Origin: Lachnospiraceae bacterium
GTDB taxonomy: Bacteria > Bacillota > Clostridia > Lachnospirales > Lachnospiraceae
DNA length: 64,000 bases
Reading direction: 5' to 3'
NCBI GenBank assembly: GCA_022845955.1
Contig: AP025576.1
Coordinates: 6,758,001 to 6,822,000, forward strand
The notes under the pieces are model-generated. The model worked only from the letters and a program-made list of their open reading frames with translations, searched no databases and was not told where the DNA came from. The first letter of the stretch is position 1. Every line of letters starts with the position of its first letter. A program made the position numbers and the translations under genes. Shown here in pieces: positions 18,939-27,218 of the stretch.

Positions 18939-20078
18939 TTATCTATCCTTTCGGAATACTAATATATTTTCTTTTTTTATTTTCCCATATTTAAGGTTAA
19001 AAGATTTTTTAGTGGCAGATATATTTCTCTCAATATTAGCTACTAAAACAAATCCTATTTTTTCACCTATGTCTTGTATGAGTTCTGCATTGTTTATTTC
19101 ACAACCTTTTATTACCGATCGTCCAATTACTACACATATGTGTCCTCCTCTTATCACGCATTCATTAAATAATAAAAATACGGTGTTCATCTGCCGATAA
19201 AAATCCATCTCTGTTTGTCCATTTTTCTTCTGATAATGAGGACGTGCACCTATTTCATGTTCTCGAACATCAAGAGGATCATAACCTAACCACCACATTC
19301 TGTATTTATGATATAACCAATATTCATATGCATTGGGATATGGCGGTGACGTTATCACTAACCCGATTTTTTTATCTATATCTTCTTTTTGAACTGTCAG
19401 TATATCTTTATTAATAACTTTAGCTTCATAACAGTTATCTACACCACTTTTAGCTGACTCAAGTTTTTTAAAAGCTAGCTGGAAACCGTTAAATACATCA
19501 TTTGCTTTAGCCTTTTTGTCAATTGCAGCATATCGTGTATCGCTTTCCTGATTTGATACTCTTACAATAATACTTGACAAAGCAAATCTCAACGCATCCT
19601 GAATATTATTATTTTCAATTTTATTTATTTCACTAATTAATGAAAAAATTGCTTTCTGCACATCTAACTTAAACCAATGATTTAAATTAGGTATTAGAGG
19701 GACTTCTAAATCTCCCTCTTCATACTTCTTCTTTGCTATTTGATAAATATAGTCCCCCTGCTCTATCAAATCAGCACTTAGTGCTTGTGTCTTTACCCTA
19801 CTTATTAAACATGCTATAGGATTAAGATCTACCCCTACTGAACTTTTACCTAATTTTTGTGCTTCTAATAATGTTGTACCGCTTCCGCAAAAAGGGTCTA
19901 AAATACTACTACCACTTTCAACCCCCAACAAATTAATCAAATATCTAGGAATACTTTCTATAAATCTAGCCGGATATGGATGTAACTTCGCAATTGCATC
20001 TTGTGTTTCATTTTCAAAATCCCAATCAATTTCCTTTAGTTTTTCATAATTATCATCATAAAGTATTACATCAGACAT
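18939..20078 (-). CDS. DNA methyltransferase 2 of the BfiI-like system (probably N4-cytosine)
   Basis: A 379-residue AdoMet-dependent methyltransferase with motif I ILDPFCGSGTT (59-69), acidic motif VGVDLNP (81-87) and catalytic TSPPY (243-247) followed by PNAYEYW. Shorter than and divergent from its neighbour, as expected if the two enzymes modify different strands of one asymmetric site. The start ATG 20078 lies 2 bp from the XRE gene stop; the end lies 1 bp from the next start, so the three genes are one transcript. Confidence 0.9.
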   Translation of the reverse strand: MSDVILYDDNYEKLKEIDWDFENETQDAIAKLHPYPARFIESIPRYLINLLGVESGSSILDPFCGSGTTLLEAQKLGKSSVGVDLNPIACLISRVKTQALSADLIEQGDYIYQIAKKKYEEGDLEVPLIPNLNHWFKLDVQKAIFSLISEINKIENNNIQDALRFALSSIIVRVSNQESDTRYAAIDKKAKANDVFNGFQLAFKKLESAKSGVDNCYEAKVINKDILTVQKEDIDKKIGLVITSPPYPNAYEYWLYHKYRMWWLGYDPLDVREHEIGARPHYQKKNGQTEMDFYRQMNTVFLLFNECVIRGGHICVVIGRSVIKGCEINNAELIQDIGEKIGFVLVANIERNISATKKSFNLKYGKIKKENILVFRKDR

Positions 20079-20080
20079 AC

Positions 20081-20392
20081 TTATTTCTCCTTTTTCACAA
20101 GCACGTCCAAAAACTTTTCTAAAGCCACATGTTGAGTGCTATCTATAATATTATTTCTGACTTCTTCTACCGTCATAGGCGAGTGCTTTATACTTGTGAG
20201 TCCTAATAAATAATCAGCCGATATTTTATAGAAATCACATAATTTTATTAAAATCTTTTCATCAGGAAACCTTTTACAATTTTCATATTGTGATATTGCG
20301 TTAATTGAAATATCCACTGCATCAGCTATTTCCTTTTGGGAAAGATTTCGTTCAATCCTTAATTCTCGTAATCTCTTACCAAAACTCATCAT
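20081..20392 (-). CDS. XRE family regulator of the restriction-modification operon
   Basis: A 103-residue protein with an N-terminal HTH_3/Cro-CI domain (about 5-65: LRELRIERNLSQKEIADAVDIS, then ISQYENCKRFPD) and a short C-terminal helix. It is the first gene of the methyltransferase operon, the usual place of a controller that times methylase and nuclease expression. The nuclease has a separate promoter on the other strand 4 kb away, so any control of it would act in trans. Confidence 0.88.
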   Translation of the reverse strand: MMSFGKRLRELRIERNLSQKEIADAVDISINAISQYENCKRFPDEKILIKLCDFYKISADYLLGLTSIKHSPMTVEEVRNNIIDSTQHVALEKFLDVLVKKEK

Positions 20393-21036
20393 TATTCACC
20401 TCATATTAACAAGCATATCACATTTCTCACTTTGAGTAAAGTAATTATTCGATTCGATTAAAAATGTGTAATTGTGAGATAGGTGTATGTAGATATATTT
20501 TAAATAACCCGAAATTAAGAAAAAACGCTTTTTGAAAAGTTAATGTTCTTATCGATTAAACAAATACGTGAATATAAAAAACACTTCATTCTCTAACGTG
20601 CATATATTGTGAATGAAGTTATATATCTTTATGGCAATTTCTAACTCGTTCTTCAATTATAATACCATATAATTATTATGTATGTAATCCAAATTCAATA
20701 GTTACTCAACCGGATTATCTGTCACTATATTTGAAAGCTTTTCCATTTGTTCCTGTATTTCTTATTCCATTCTTGATGTCACTATATTTTCTATCAGTCA
20801 CTACCTTATTAATCTATGTTGAATTGATTAACTACACAATCATGTTTCATAATTCATTAAATCTTTAGCAAGAATCTTGACCCCTTTCTGTAAGCTCTAC
20901 CCTAGAAAATAATCTTAATATTTTCCTTCTTTCACGCCCTCATTCGTAGTAAAACCGTAGTATCCCCCAATCCCCACTGCCCCGTCTTGCCTCGTTTTAC
21001 CGCCTTCTACCCCGATTTACCACTAACCTTTGAAGT
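20393..21036. other. AT-rich intergenic region at the end of segment A
   Basis: I see no plausible gene. It includes the operon promoter region next to 20393 and, near 20943, CATTCGTAGTAAAACCGTAG, which also occurs in near-identical form at 13572 on the phosphatase side (CATTCGTAGTAAAAACGTAG). That repeated motif may belong to the recombinase-recognition region. Confidence 0.5.
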
Positions 21037-21069
21037 AGTGCCGTGGCAGACGAATAGTATTTTTATCAT
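21037..21069 (+). repeat. Attachment-like direct repeat, copy 2
   Basis: AGTGCCGTGGCAGACGAATA followed by GTATTTTTATCAT. Read on the minus strand it still encodes MIKILFVCHG, the first ten residues of the phosphatase, with nothing of the gene beyond. This is the internal junction between segments A and B. Confidence 0.8.
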
Positions 21070-21253
21070 CTATCTAAAACTCCTTGTAAATGCTGGTTTT
21101 CTTGATTTTACGACATTTTCAGACTCTTTGCAATATCTTCTCACGTCACTTTTTGACACGATTTGCCACTTATCTTGATGGTCATTTCCTGTAAATTAAA
21201 TTTACAGTCATTAATTTACAGTACGCATTTTTCCATGGTCTTTACCTCTTTCT

Positions 21254-21530
21254 TTACATTATCAAGATCGGCGTGTGTATAAGTATTAAAGTAACCCCTA
21301 TATCAGAATGTCCCATCAAATACTGTAAATGCTTTGGATTCACTCCACTAGATGCACAATGAGAACAATAAGTATGCCTACATACGTGTGGTGTCACTTT
21401 GGGCATCTGTTCTTTATAAATCTTATTGTATTTCTCTACAATGTGCTGAAAATATTTTTCCCAGCGTAGAGCAACCGTAGGCATCCCATTTTTATTTAAA
21501 TATAGGAATCCTATTTTGCCATCCACCATA
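21254..21530 (-). pseudogene. Tyrosine integrase, C-terminal remnant, frameshifted
   Basis: The frame shows the end of a phage/ICE-type integrase: GFLYLNKNGMPTVALRWEKY, then TPHVCRHTYCSH with the H-x-x-R catalytic residues, and LQYLMGHSDIGVTL. One A is missing after GTTACTTTA; restoring it reads LNTYTHADLDN with the nucleophilic tyrosine, so the deletion removes the active-site Tyr. The N-terminal two thirds are gone. Upstream in the same open frame (about 21531-21683) the residues NNAMDKMDEDVD... are not integrase-like and continue into the tape-measure remnant beyond 25.05 kb, so a deletion has fused the two. The 3' end lies 185 bp from attachment copy 2, consistent with its having inserted this element. 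Confidence 0.8.
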
Positions 21531-21670
21531 GGTTCAGCATCAATATCATTTTTAGCTAAGAATGTATCAACGTAACTATCGGCTAGTTCTTGGATTTTAT
21601 CTTTTAATTCATCTATGGAAGATATGGATTCCCGATCTACATCTTCGTCCATTTTGTCCATTGCATTGTT

Positions 21671-21700
21671 GATGTTAGAAATTAGGTAATTGCGAAACGA
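21671..21700. repeat. Left end of the outer IS with target duplication
   Basis: GATGTTAGAAAT (21671-21682) is repeated at 25049-25060. Inside it starts the terminal inverted repeat TAGGTAATTGCGAAACG (21684-21700), which matches TAGGCGTTTGCGAAACG read inward from the right end. Confidence 0.75.
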
Positions 21701-21840
21701 GGTTCCAATCTTGATTCCGATAAGGATAAACCTCGGCAAGGCCGGGTTTGGGGGAGGTTGATACAGAAAACAGGTTTTTATGGTAACAAAATAAGGCAGC
21801 TGTGAACACCTGCCAAAAGGAAGGAATAGAATATCTGCCA

Positions 21841-22277
21841 TTAAGCAATCAGAGGTTTCAAACTTCGGATGTATTGATGCTTATGGATTTTATCAGCTAC
21901 CATTACAGTGATCAGCTGGGTAATCCCGGCAAGCAGTAAGTCGGCATGCAGCGTTTTCTCATTTTGGGTCTTCCTGCCGGCAACGCAAAAACTGTCTTTG
22001 AAGTGGTTAATGGATTTTTCCACATTGACACGTATCTTATATGTGCTGTCCCATTCTTGTGTTCCGCGTGCAGTGCCCGGATAGGCACGCAGATCCTTTT
22101 CCGGATAGATATAGAACATCCTGCCACAGGAAGAAGCTGTGCATGGGTCTTCACAATGGCAGACACGCCGTTTGGACTTATCTTGTTTGTTGTATTCCCA
22201 TTTCATTTTTGGGCATACAAACTTCATGGTAGGGAGTCCACAGCGCAGATGCGTTTTGCTTCCTTCTCTTTTCATAG
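21841..22277 (-). pseudogene. Outer IS transposase, C-terminal part
   Basis: Reads MKREGSKTHLRCGLPTMKFV, then CPKMKWEY, a Cys-rich DP CTASSCGR stretch, and WDSTYKIRVNVEKSINHFKD, typical of the C-terminal end of DDE transposases with a DUF772 N-terminus. It continues the protein broken at 23888. Ends with IRSLKPLIA. The interrupting IS110 occupies 22278-23887. Confidence 0.85.
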
Positions 22278-22395
22278 CCTGCAAATAAAAAGTCAATAGG
22301 AAAATGAGAAATTTTCAAAATTTATTGTTGATTGAATTTCAGGTACACCAAATAGACCACCGTTACACGCTGGTCTGAAAGGATGTGGTTACTCA

Positions 22396-23607
22396 TCATT
22401 CTGGAAGAGACATAAGATATTCTTTTACTCTTCCATAATAGATTCGCAGGAACTTGTTAGCGCCTGCGGTCATGTAGACATAGTAAGGCTTTCCCTGAGC
22501 ACGTTTCTTGTTTATAAACGCATATACAGGGTCATCCTGAGGTTTTGTTTTGACGAGGCAGTCCATGACTTGAAATAAAGTTTTTCTAAGGGATGAAGAA
22601 CCTCGTTTGGAAGTTAGAACACTTTTCTGTTCATAGCTTCCAGATTCGTTTACACCGGGATCTACACCGGCAAATGCTGTGATAGCTCCTTTGTGGGTGA
22701 ATCGTGTAACATCCCCAATCTCAGCCATAAGCTGAGGACCAAGAGATGGGCCGACACCTTTCATTGCCATAACAATGGGATATTCGGGCAGTTTGGCGGC
22801 GGTTTCATTCATCAGGGTACGGAGTTCTTCCACGGTCTTGGAAGCAGTGTTTAATTGTTCTATGGCCTGCTTGACTATCAGTTTGGTCAAGTCATCTTTT
22901 GGAAGTACAGGAACAAGTTCCTTAGCAGCTCCGTAGATTTCTTCAGCTTTTACATCGCTGAAGTTATACTTCTTACGTTTGCACCAGTTCTTAAAATGGT
23001 CGACAAATGCGTTTAATGACATTTTACGAACACAGTCCACATGCCAGTATGCAGCAGCAAAATCAACCCATTTCTGGCTGCCATCTTCACGAGCAGGACT
23101 GTCAAAGTAAGTATTAACACCCGGGTAAGTCTGGTCAAGGATACCGATGAGGTTATTCTTCATGGCTGTTTTGTGTTTCATGTAGAAACCAAACTGACGG
23201 TTCATAGTCTTTAATTGATTGCGTATTTCATCCATAAGACTATACTGTTTTAAATTAGCCCACCTGTCAAGTGTATAACGGGCTATTTTCACAGCATCCG
23301 CTTTATCAGATTTTACTTTACGGAGAGAATCATCTCCGAAATCTTTAATGAGCTTGGGATTTACGGCAGTCACAAAAAGACCTGCCTGCGAAAACTCACG
23401 AGCCAGTGGTTCGTAGTAACGACCAGTGTGCTCCATAACGATGCGGGACTCACCTTCGATAGATTTGATATTTTTAATCAAAGATCGGATGTTATCGGAA
23501 GTGTGTTTGATTTCAAAGGGAGAGGACACGATTTCTCCATATGGTCTGAGAATAGCGACCATACTTTTTCCTTTGGAAACGTCAATACCAACTGCGTTCA
23601 TGTTCAT
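22396..23607 (-). CDS. IS110 family transposase (DEDD/serine recombinase)
   Basis: A 403-residue RNA-guided-type recombinase. The DEDD domain shows D9 in GIDVSKG, E59 in IVMEHTGRY, and D101/D104 in KSDKADAVKIAR. The C-terminal Transposase_20 part has GVGPSLGPQLMAEIGD, FAGVDPGVNESG and KRGSSSLRK with the catalytic serine among 337-339. Start ATG 23607 follows AAGGAG. Intact, so possibly active. Members of this family use a bridge RNA encoded in a noncoding end; here the longer end is upstream of the gene. Confidence 0.95.
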   Translation of the reverse strand: MNMNAVGIDVSKGKSMVAILRPYGEIVSSPFEIKHTSDNIRSLIKNIKSIEGESRIVMEHTGRYYEPLAREFSQAGLFVTAVNPKLIKDFGDDSLRKVKSDKADAVKIARYTLDRWANLKQYSLMDEIRNQLKTMNRQFGFYMKHKTAMKNNLIGILDQTYPGVNTYFDSPAREDGSQKWVDFAAAYWHVDCVRKMSLNAFVDHFKNWCKRKKYNFSDVKAEEIYGAAKELVPVLPKDDLTKLIVKQAIEQLNTASKTVEELRTLMNETAAKLPEYPIVMAMKGVGPSLGPQLMAEIGDVTRFTHKGAITAFAGVDPGVNESGSYEQKSVLTSKRGSSSLRKTLFQVMDCLVKTKPQDDPVYAFINKKRAQGKPYYVYMTAGANKFLRIYYGRVKEYLMSLPE

Positions 23608-23639
23608 AAAAATGTCACTCCTTAAGATTATTGCAATGG

Positions 23640-23815
23640 ATAAGTACCAGTTTTACTCATTGCCTATTCAATCTACTATGGTGTGACACGAACGTACCGA
23701 AGGCAGTTCAACCTGCATAAAACGAACGCTGCAAATGAGGAGCTGGTTATCAGTCTATGTTACGGACGCGAAGTCCAGGAAAGGAAGCCGATATACCGAT
23801 TGCTCCAACATTATA
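23640..23815 (-). ncRNA. Candidate IS110 bridge RNA region
   Basis: This noncoding left end of the IS110 element lies upstream of the recombinase gene, where IS110-group bridge RNAs are encoded. A TATAAT -10 sequence is at 23815-23810 on the minus strand and a GGAC-TTCGC-GTCC hairpin is at about 23764-23776. I did not derive the target- and donor-binding loops, so the limits are approximate. Confidence 0.4.
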
Positions 23816-23887
23816 ACAGCTTAAGCAACAAGATGGATAATTCTTTACTGGTTGTAAGGGATATTAACCATAAATACATTGTAGTAG

Positions 23888-24908
23888 GAAGGGAGGGAGC
23901 TTTGGGACAGCAGGGGATGCCCTCTGCATTCAGTGGACAGTCCGATTCCGGCAGGGAAAATCTTCCATTGAGTGGGATAAAAGCCTTTTCAAAAGACGTT
24001 TCCTGAAGAAGGTATTTGTAGATCGCAATAGAATCAAAAGCCGCGTCACCGAGGAAGGTTTTGGGATTGATTAGAGGGTGTTTTAGAAAAAAATCCTCTA
24101 ATACAGGGATCAAAGCTTTGGAATCTGCAAGGCTCTTATCCTCATCCGGAGAATCCGATTTCTTTTCCACAAGGATATCCGGGTGTGCCTTAAGAAAGTC
24201 CTTGTTGTAAAAAGTGATATCCCTGACAATGCCAAGCCCATTCGTGATAAAGCCGAATTTATAGGCATAGCAGAAATGCCCGTTGATATACATCTGCTGG
24301 ATAGCCGGATTGGAGGCGGCATGGGAAGGCTTGGAGGCATAAGCGGCTTTATAAGGGTCATAGGAATCATCCAGCTTTTTTGCTTTCTTAAAAGCTTTGA
24401 GCTGCCTAATAATGGAATTGGCATATTTGGGGTTGTTTTCCGTTACCCATGCTTCAATACCAGAGGTATCAAACAATAGCATAGATGCTTTTTTTGCATC
24501 AATCTTCTGGCAAATCGGTTCGGTCAGGTCAACAAGCCTGTCAAACATGGATAGTAAGTCCGAAAGGAAATCCTGTTTAAAGCGGGTGAATTTAGAAGCA
24601 TCCGGAACAACATCAAACCCACAGAAATCCCGTAATTCATGAGAATACATCAGAAAAATAATCAGGAGGGATATGGTTGGGATAGAGAAAATAAGCTGCA
24701 ATAACAGAGCCTTAAGCATGGGATAAAGAAGATGCCTGCGGGGTCTGCCGGTGGCAGCATGAAAATGAGAAACAAAGGACACCGGAACAATTTCATCAAG
24801 TTTAATGGTTTCATCAAGAAGCGAAAGAAACTCATACTTATCGTTATCCAATTTATTTTGGCAATCGGTAAAAATATCTGCCAAAGAGAGCTGTTTATGT
24901 GTTATCAT
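23888..24908 (-). pseudogene. Outer IS transposase, N-terminal part
   Basis: The first 340 residues of a DDE transposase: a DUF772-like helical N-terminus (GRPRRHLLYPMLKALLLQ, then ELRDFCGFDVVPDASKFTRF), LLFDTSGIEAWV with a catalytic Asp, and FLGDAAFDS with a second Asp. It ends at EGIPCCPKAPSLP, after which the open frame runs 25 residues into IS110 sequence. ATG 24908 follows AGGAGATG. Split by IS110, so inactive. Confidence 0.88.
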
Positions 24909-25030
24909 GTAAGTACATCTCCTTTTTGGTGGATTGGTTAATAGTTTCTCAGCAATTCTATTTTACCACAAACCATTGAGGAGATGTTTTATTTTGTAGA
25001 AAAAGAATCCCGCATTTATGCGGGTTCTGG

Positions 25031-25060
25031 CGTTTCGCAAACGCCTATGATGTTAGAAAT
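25031..25060. repeat. Right end of the outer IS with target duplication
   Basis: CGTTTCGCAAACGCCTA is the right terminal inverted repeat, followed by the duplicated target GATGTTAGAAAT (25049-25060). Confidence 0.75.
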
Positions 25061-25733
25061 GTAAGTAAGGAGGTCAGATGCTGTATATTCGCCAGATGTT
25101 AATTTATTTAAGGCTTCACCGGCCGAATTGATTGATTCCTAGAAAGTTTGAGAGCTATCTATAAGTTGACTGAATGTTTAGGGTTCAGTGTCAGATTCAG
25201 CATATCCCATTGAAGTCTTAGCATTCTGAATTGAACCAGCTGCAGAAGAGACTTTATTTACCTCATTTACTATAACCAGCCTCAGTGAGTCTTTCCCTTT
25301 TAAAAGCAGGCTCTTTGTGTCTTCTGAAATCTGTGCTGTTGTTGCTGCCGTATTGCTAACTTTTGACATCGTATTAAAATTAAGAGCGACAGTAGAAGAT
25401 GTGGTAGTCACAGCTAAACCGGCTTGTGTAATTGTTTCTTCAACTTCGGCAGCTTCAACCTCTTTTGCTGTTAATATTGCTCTGGCTTGTTCTGTCGTGA
25501 ATGCCTTTTGGTTAATAGCTGCGGTAATACTTCTTTGGAATATTGGGAGGTAACTTTTGTAATGCCTCCATTTTAGATTCGGTAATTCGACTAATATTCT
25601 TTATTCCACCAAAAATGTTTTGTAATTCATTAATTGCTGTTATAGAATTGCCTAGATTCTTTAATTGCATTATGATATAATTTGAATTACAGGTATTTAT
25701 TGGAGGTGAAGCTAAGATTAAATATGATACCAT
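25049..25733 (-). pseudogene. Phage tail tape-measure protein remnant
   Basis: Three minus-strand frames carry fragments of one tape-measure-like protein: LGNSITAINELQNIFGGIK (up to 25700), then SITAAINQKAFTTEQARAIL and TSSTVALNFNTMSKVSNTA, then SINSAGEALNKLTSGEYTAS near 25070-25130. Frames change near 25530, and stops occur near 25174 and 25141. The last fragment continues across the IS into 21531-21683. The repetitive A/S/T/N-rich helical character and the motif TTEQARAILTAK are typical of Firmicutes siphophage tape measures. Confidence 0.65.
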
Positions 25734-26005
25734 TTGCGATGCCCATAATTTTGCAATATGTGCTCAATCCTATTTATGAAGCAAGAGAAATATTTTTTCA
25801 ATTAAAAAATGATAAAATATTATTACAACCTATAACTTGCGGAATTAAAGAGCAACCTAATATCCCCCACTGTCCAACATGTGGAAGCACCAACATCAAA
25901 TCCATAACAGCAACAGAACGAGCAACGTCAATTATTGGATTAGAAATTTTCTCTAAGAAGATAAATAAAACCTATAAATGTCTTAATTTTAAATATAAAT
26001 GGTAA
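25706..26005 (+). pseudogene. Zinc-ribbon protein gene, frameshifted
   Basis: The C-terminal part reads HCPTCGSTNIKSITATERAT, then KTYKCLNFKYKW. The N-terminus is in a different frame (KYDTICDAHNFAICAQSYL at 25717-25773, then EAREIFFQLKND in the frame beginning near 25775), which indicates a one-base indel at about 25774. The second zinc knuckle has also lost a cysteine (CLNF where family members have CxNC). A ribosome-like TGGAGGTGAA lies at 25700-25709. Related small zinc-ribbon proteins occur in Firmicutes phages. Confidence 0.6.
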
Positions 26006-26099
26006 ACAAATGTTCCGTCTGTTATATAGTATTAAAATATGGTGATATAATTTATATTATATTGACTATGGCGTATTTTATTATGAAAAAACTTATGAT

Positions 26100-26771
26100 G
26101 TGCATTATAATTCAAACCTCAACTTTGAATTCGATAAGATAGAACCAGTTACAGTTGAAGAAGTAGGGGCATGTCCTCTTTGTCATAAAGCTACATCTCC
26201 AACTTTTATAAACGGATATTTGATTGGAAGTTCTGAAAATGCTATTCCTTTAACAGCATACATAATATTGTATTGTCCTAGTTGCAGAGAATTGTATATT
26301 GCCACATATAGATTTTACAATGGATTAGACCAATCAATCTTAATCGACTGTCATCCGCATAATACATTACCTGTTTCCTTTAACGATAATTTAAAATTAT
26401 TTTCACCTGAATTCGTAAATATTTACGCACAGGCAAAAAGTGCCGAGAGTTCAAGTGATACAAAAGGATTAGCGGGTATTGGATATAGGAAAGCGCTAGA
26501 ATACCTAATTAAAGACTATTTAATCCAAATAAAAAAGCAAGATAAAAAGACCATTATACAAATGGATTTAGGAAGATGTGTCAATATGCTTGATGCCGAG
26601 TTACAAAACATTGAAAAAGCATCGGTATGGTTAGGTAATGACGAGACACATTATTATAAAAAAAATGATGGATATGATTTAAACGACCTAAAAGAATTTA
26701 TCGATTGTCTTGTTGCGGATATCGAAAGGGAGTGTGTACGTCAAAAAGCAAAAAAACTTGTAAATAAATAA
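26100..26771 (+). CDS. DUF4145 domain protein
   Basis: A 223-residue protein with an N-terminal CPLCHK...CPSC zinc-binding pair (about 21-60) and a DUF4145 domain (about 110-215; LAGIGYRKALEYLIKDYL and VWLGNDETHYY). DUF4145 is common in mobile elements and beside restriction or abortive-infection genes, but its reaction is not known. GTG 26100 is the first plausible start; the frame is open back to 26046 and no clear ribosome site decides it, so the first 18 codons are uncertain. Confidence 0.75.
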   Translation: MHYNSNLNFEFDKIEPVTVEEVGACPLCHKATSPTFINGYLIGSSENAIPLTAYIILYCPSCRELYIATYRFYNGLDQSILIDCHPHNTLPVSFNDNLKLFSPEFVNIYAQAKSAESSSDTKGLAGIGYRKALEYLIKDYLIQIKKQDKKTIIQMDLGRCVNMLDAELQNIEKASVWLGNDETHYYKKNDGYDLNDLKEFIDCLVADIERECVRQKAKKLVNK

Positions 26772-26776
26772 TTATC

Positions 26777-27009
26777 AACTCAATATAATAAATGAGCCAG
26801 CATCTCCTAACCAATAGGAGGTAATTAAAGTGAACAGCTACGATTTTTTAAAATTGGTTCATGTTCGTGCGTATGTACGTGTAAGATACGGCAGAATCGA
26901 ATGCGTGTGCGAACACCATCGTTCATACCCTAATAGATAGATGAGTATGAAACTGATAGCCTGAAATGGTTAGGATTGTCTGGTGCTAGTTTATTTATTA
27001 TATTGAGTT
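26777..27009. repeat. 233-bp inverted-repeat element with a small ORF
   Basis: The ends are a perfect 17-bp inverted repeat (AACTCAATATAATAAAT at 26777-26793; reverse complement at 26993-27009), with a second 9-bp pair inside (TCCTAACCA 26805-26813 / TGGTTAGGA 26967-26975). Between them lie an AGGAGGT ribosome site and a 36-codon ORF. It sits between the DUF4145 gene and a 5'-truncated zinc-ribbon gene, as a MITE-like insertion would. Confidence 0.7.
26830..26940 (+). CDS. Small ORF (36 residues) within the inverted-repeat element
   Basis: GTG 26830 lies 7 nt after AGGAGGT. The product contains YDFLKLVHVRAYVRVRYGR, then IECVCEHHRSYPNR. It is strongly basic with aromatic residues and CVCEHH near the end. 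I recall similar short RAYxRxRxGR proteins scattered in Clostridia genomes, but their function is unknown to me. The good ribosome site and the symmetric setting inside an inverted repeat support a real gene. Confidence 0.6.
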   Translation: MNSYDFLKLVHVRAYVRVRYGRIECVCEHHRSYPNR

Positions 27010-27021
27010 TTTTATTTTTAA

Positions 27022-27199
27022 GCTGAAGAAGTTGTTAAATATCGCATTAATGCTGAATGCCCATATTGTCACAGCAAAAATACGAAGAAGATATCAGCTA
27101 CATCTAAAGTGGCTAATACGGCAGTGTTGGGGTTATTAGGAACAAAGAAGTTTAAAATTTAAACAGTGGCATTGTAATAATTGTAAGTCAGACTTTTAA
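27022..27199 (+). pseudogene. Second zinc-ribbon fragment, frameshifted
   Basis: Reads AECPYCHSKNTKKISATSKV, then AVLGLLGTKKFKI and a stop; one frame over, the sequence continues KQWHCNNCKSDF and stops. Together these give a CPYC...CNNC zinc ribbon broken by one indel near 27160. The 5' end is missing at the edge of the inverted-repeat element. Confidence 0.65.
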
Positions 27200-27218
27200 T
27201 TGAAATGGAGATAAGCCA

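Larger units (their letters stand above)
13439..21069. mobile_element. Inserted segment A carrying a restriction-modification system
   Basis: A 7.6-kb segment between attachment-like copies 1 and 2, clearly more AT-rich than the flanking host genes. It contains a small membrane protein, an ISLre2 insertion, the BfiI-like nuclease, two methyltransferases and an XRE regulator. It has no integrase of its own, so it may be a cis-mobilised segment or the decayed half of a tandem array. The boundaries rest only on the repeated phosphatase 5' sequence. Confidence 0.65.
22278..23887 (-). mobile_element. IS110-family element inserted in the outer transposase gene
   Basis: About 1.6 kb. Joining the flanks on the minus strand restores ...CTTC-CT-ATGAAAAGA, i.e. 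leucine-proline-methionine-lysine in the transposase frame, with the dinucleotide CT present at both junctions (23887-23886 and 22277-22276). A CT core, lack of terminal inverted repeats and no longer target duplication are hallmarks of IS110-type insertion. The left end (upstream of the recombinase) is about 280 bp, the right end about 118 bp. Confidence 0.85.
21684..25048 (-). mobile_element. DDE-type insertion sequence (IS5/IS1182-like) interrupted by an IS110 element
   Basis: Bounded by about 17-bp imperfect inverted repeats (14 of 17 matching) and flanked by a 12-bp duplication. Without the internal IS110 it is about 1.75 kb, encoding one transposase of about 500 residues on the minus strand. 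It landed in the tape-measure remnant. Family assignment rests on the DUF772-like N-terminus and DDE layout and is not firm. Confidence 0.75.

Noticed and set aside
26777..27009. Transcription terminator
   Set aside because: The arms are 200 bp apart, there is no U-tract, and an ORF with a ribosome site lies between; a mobile unit is more likely.
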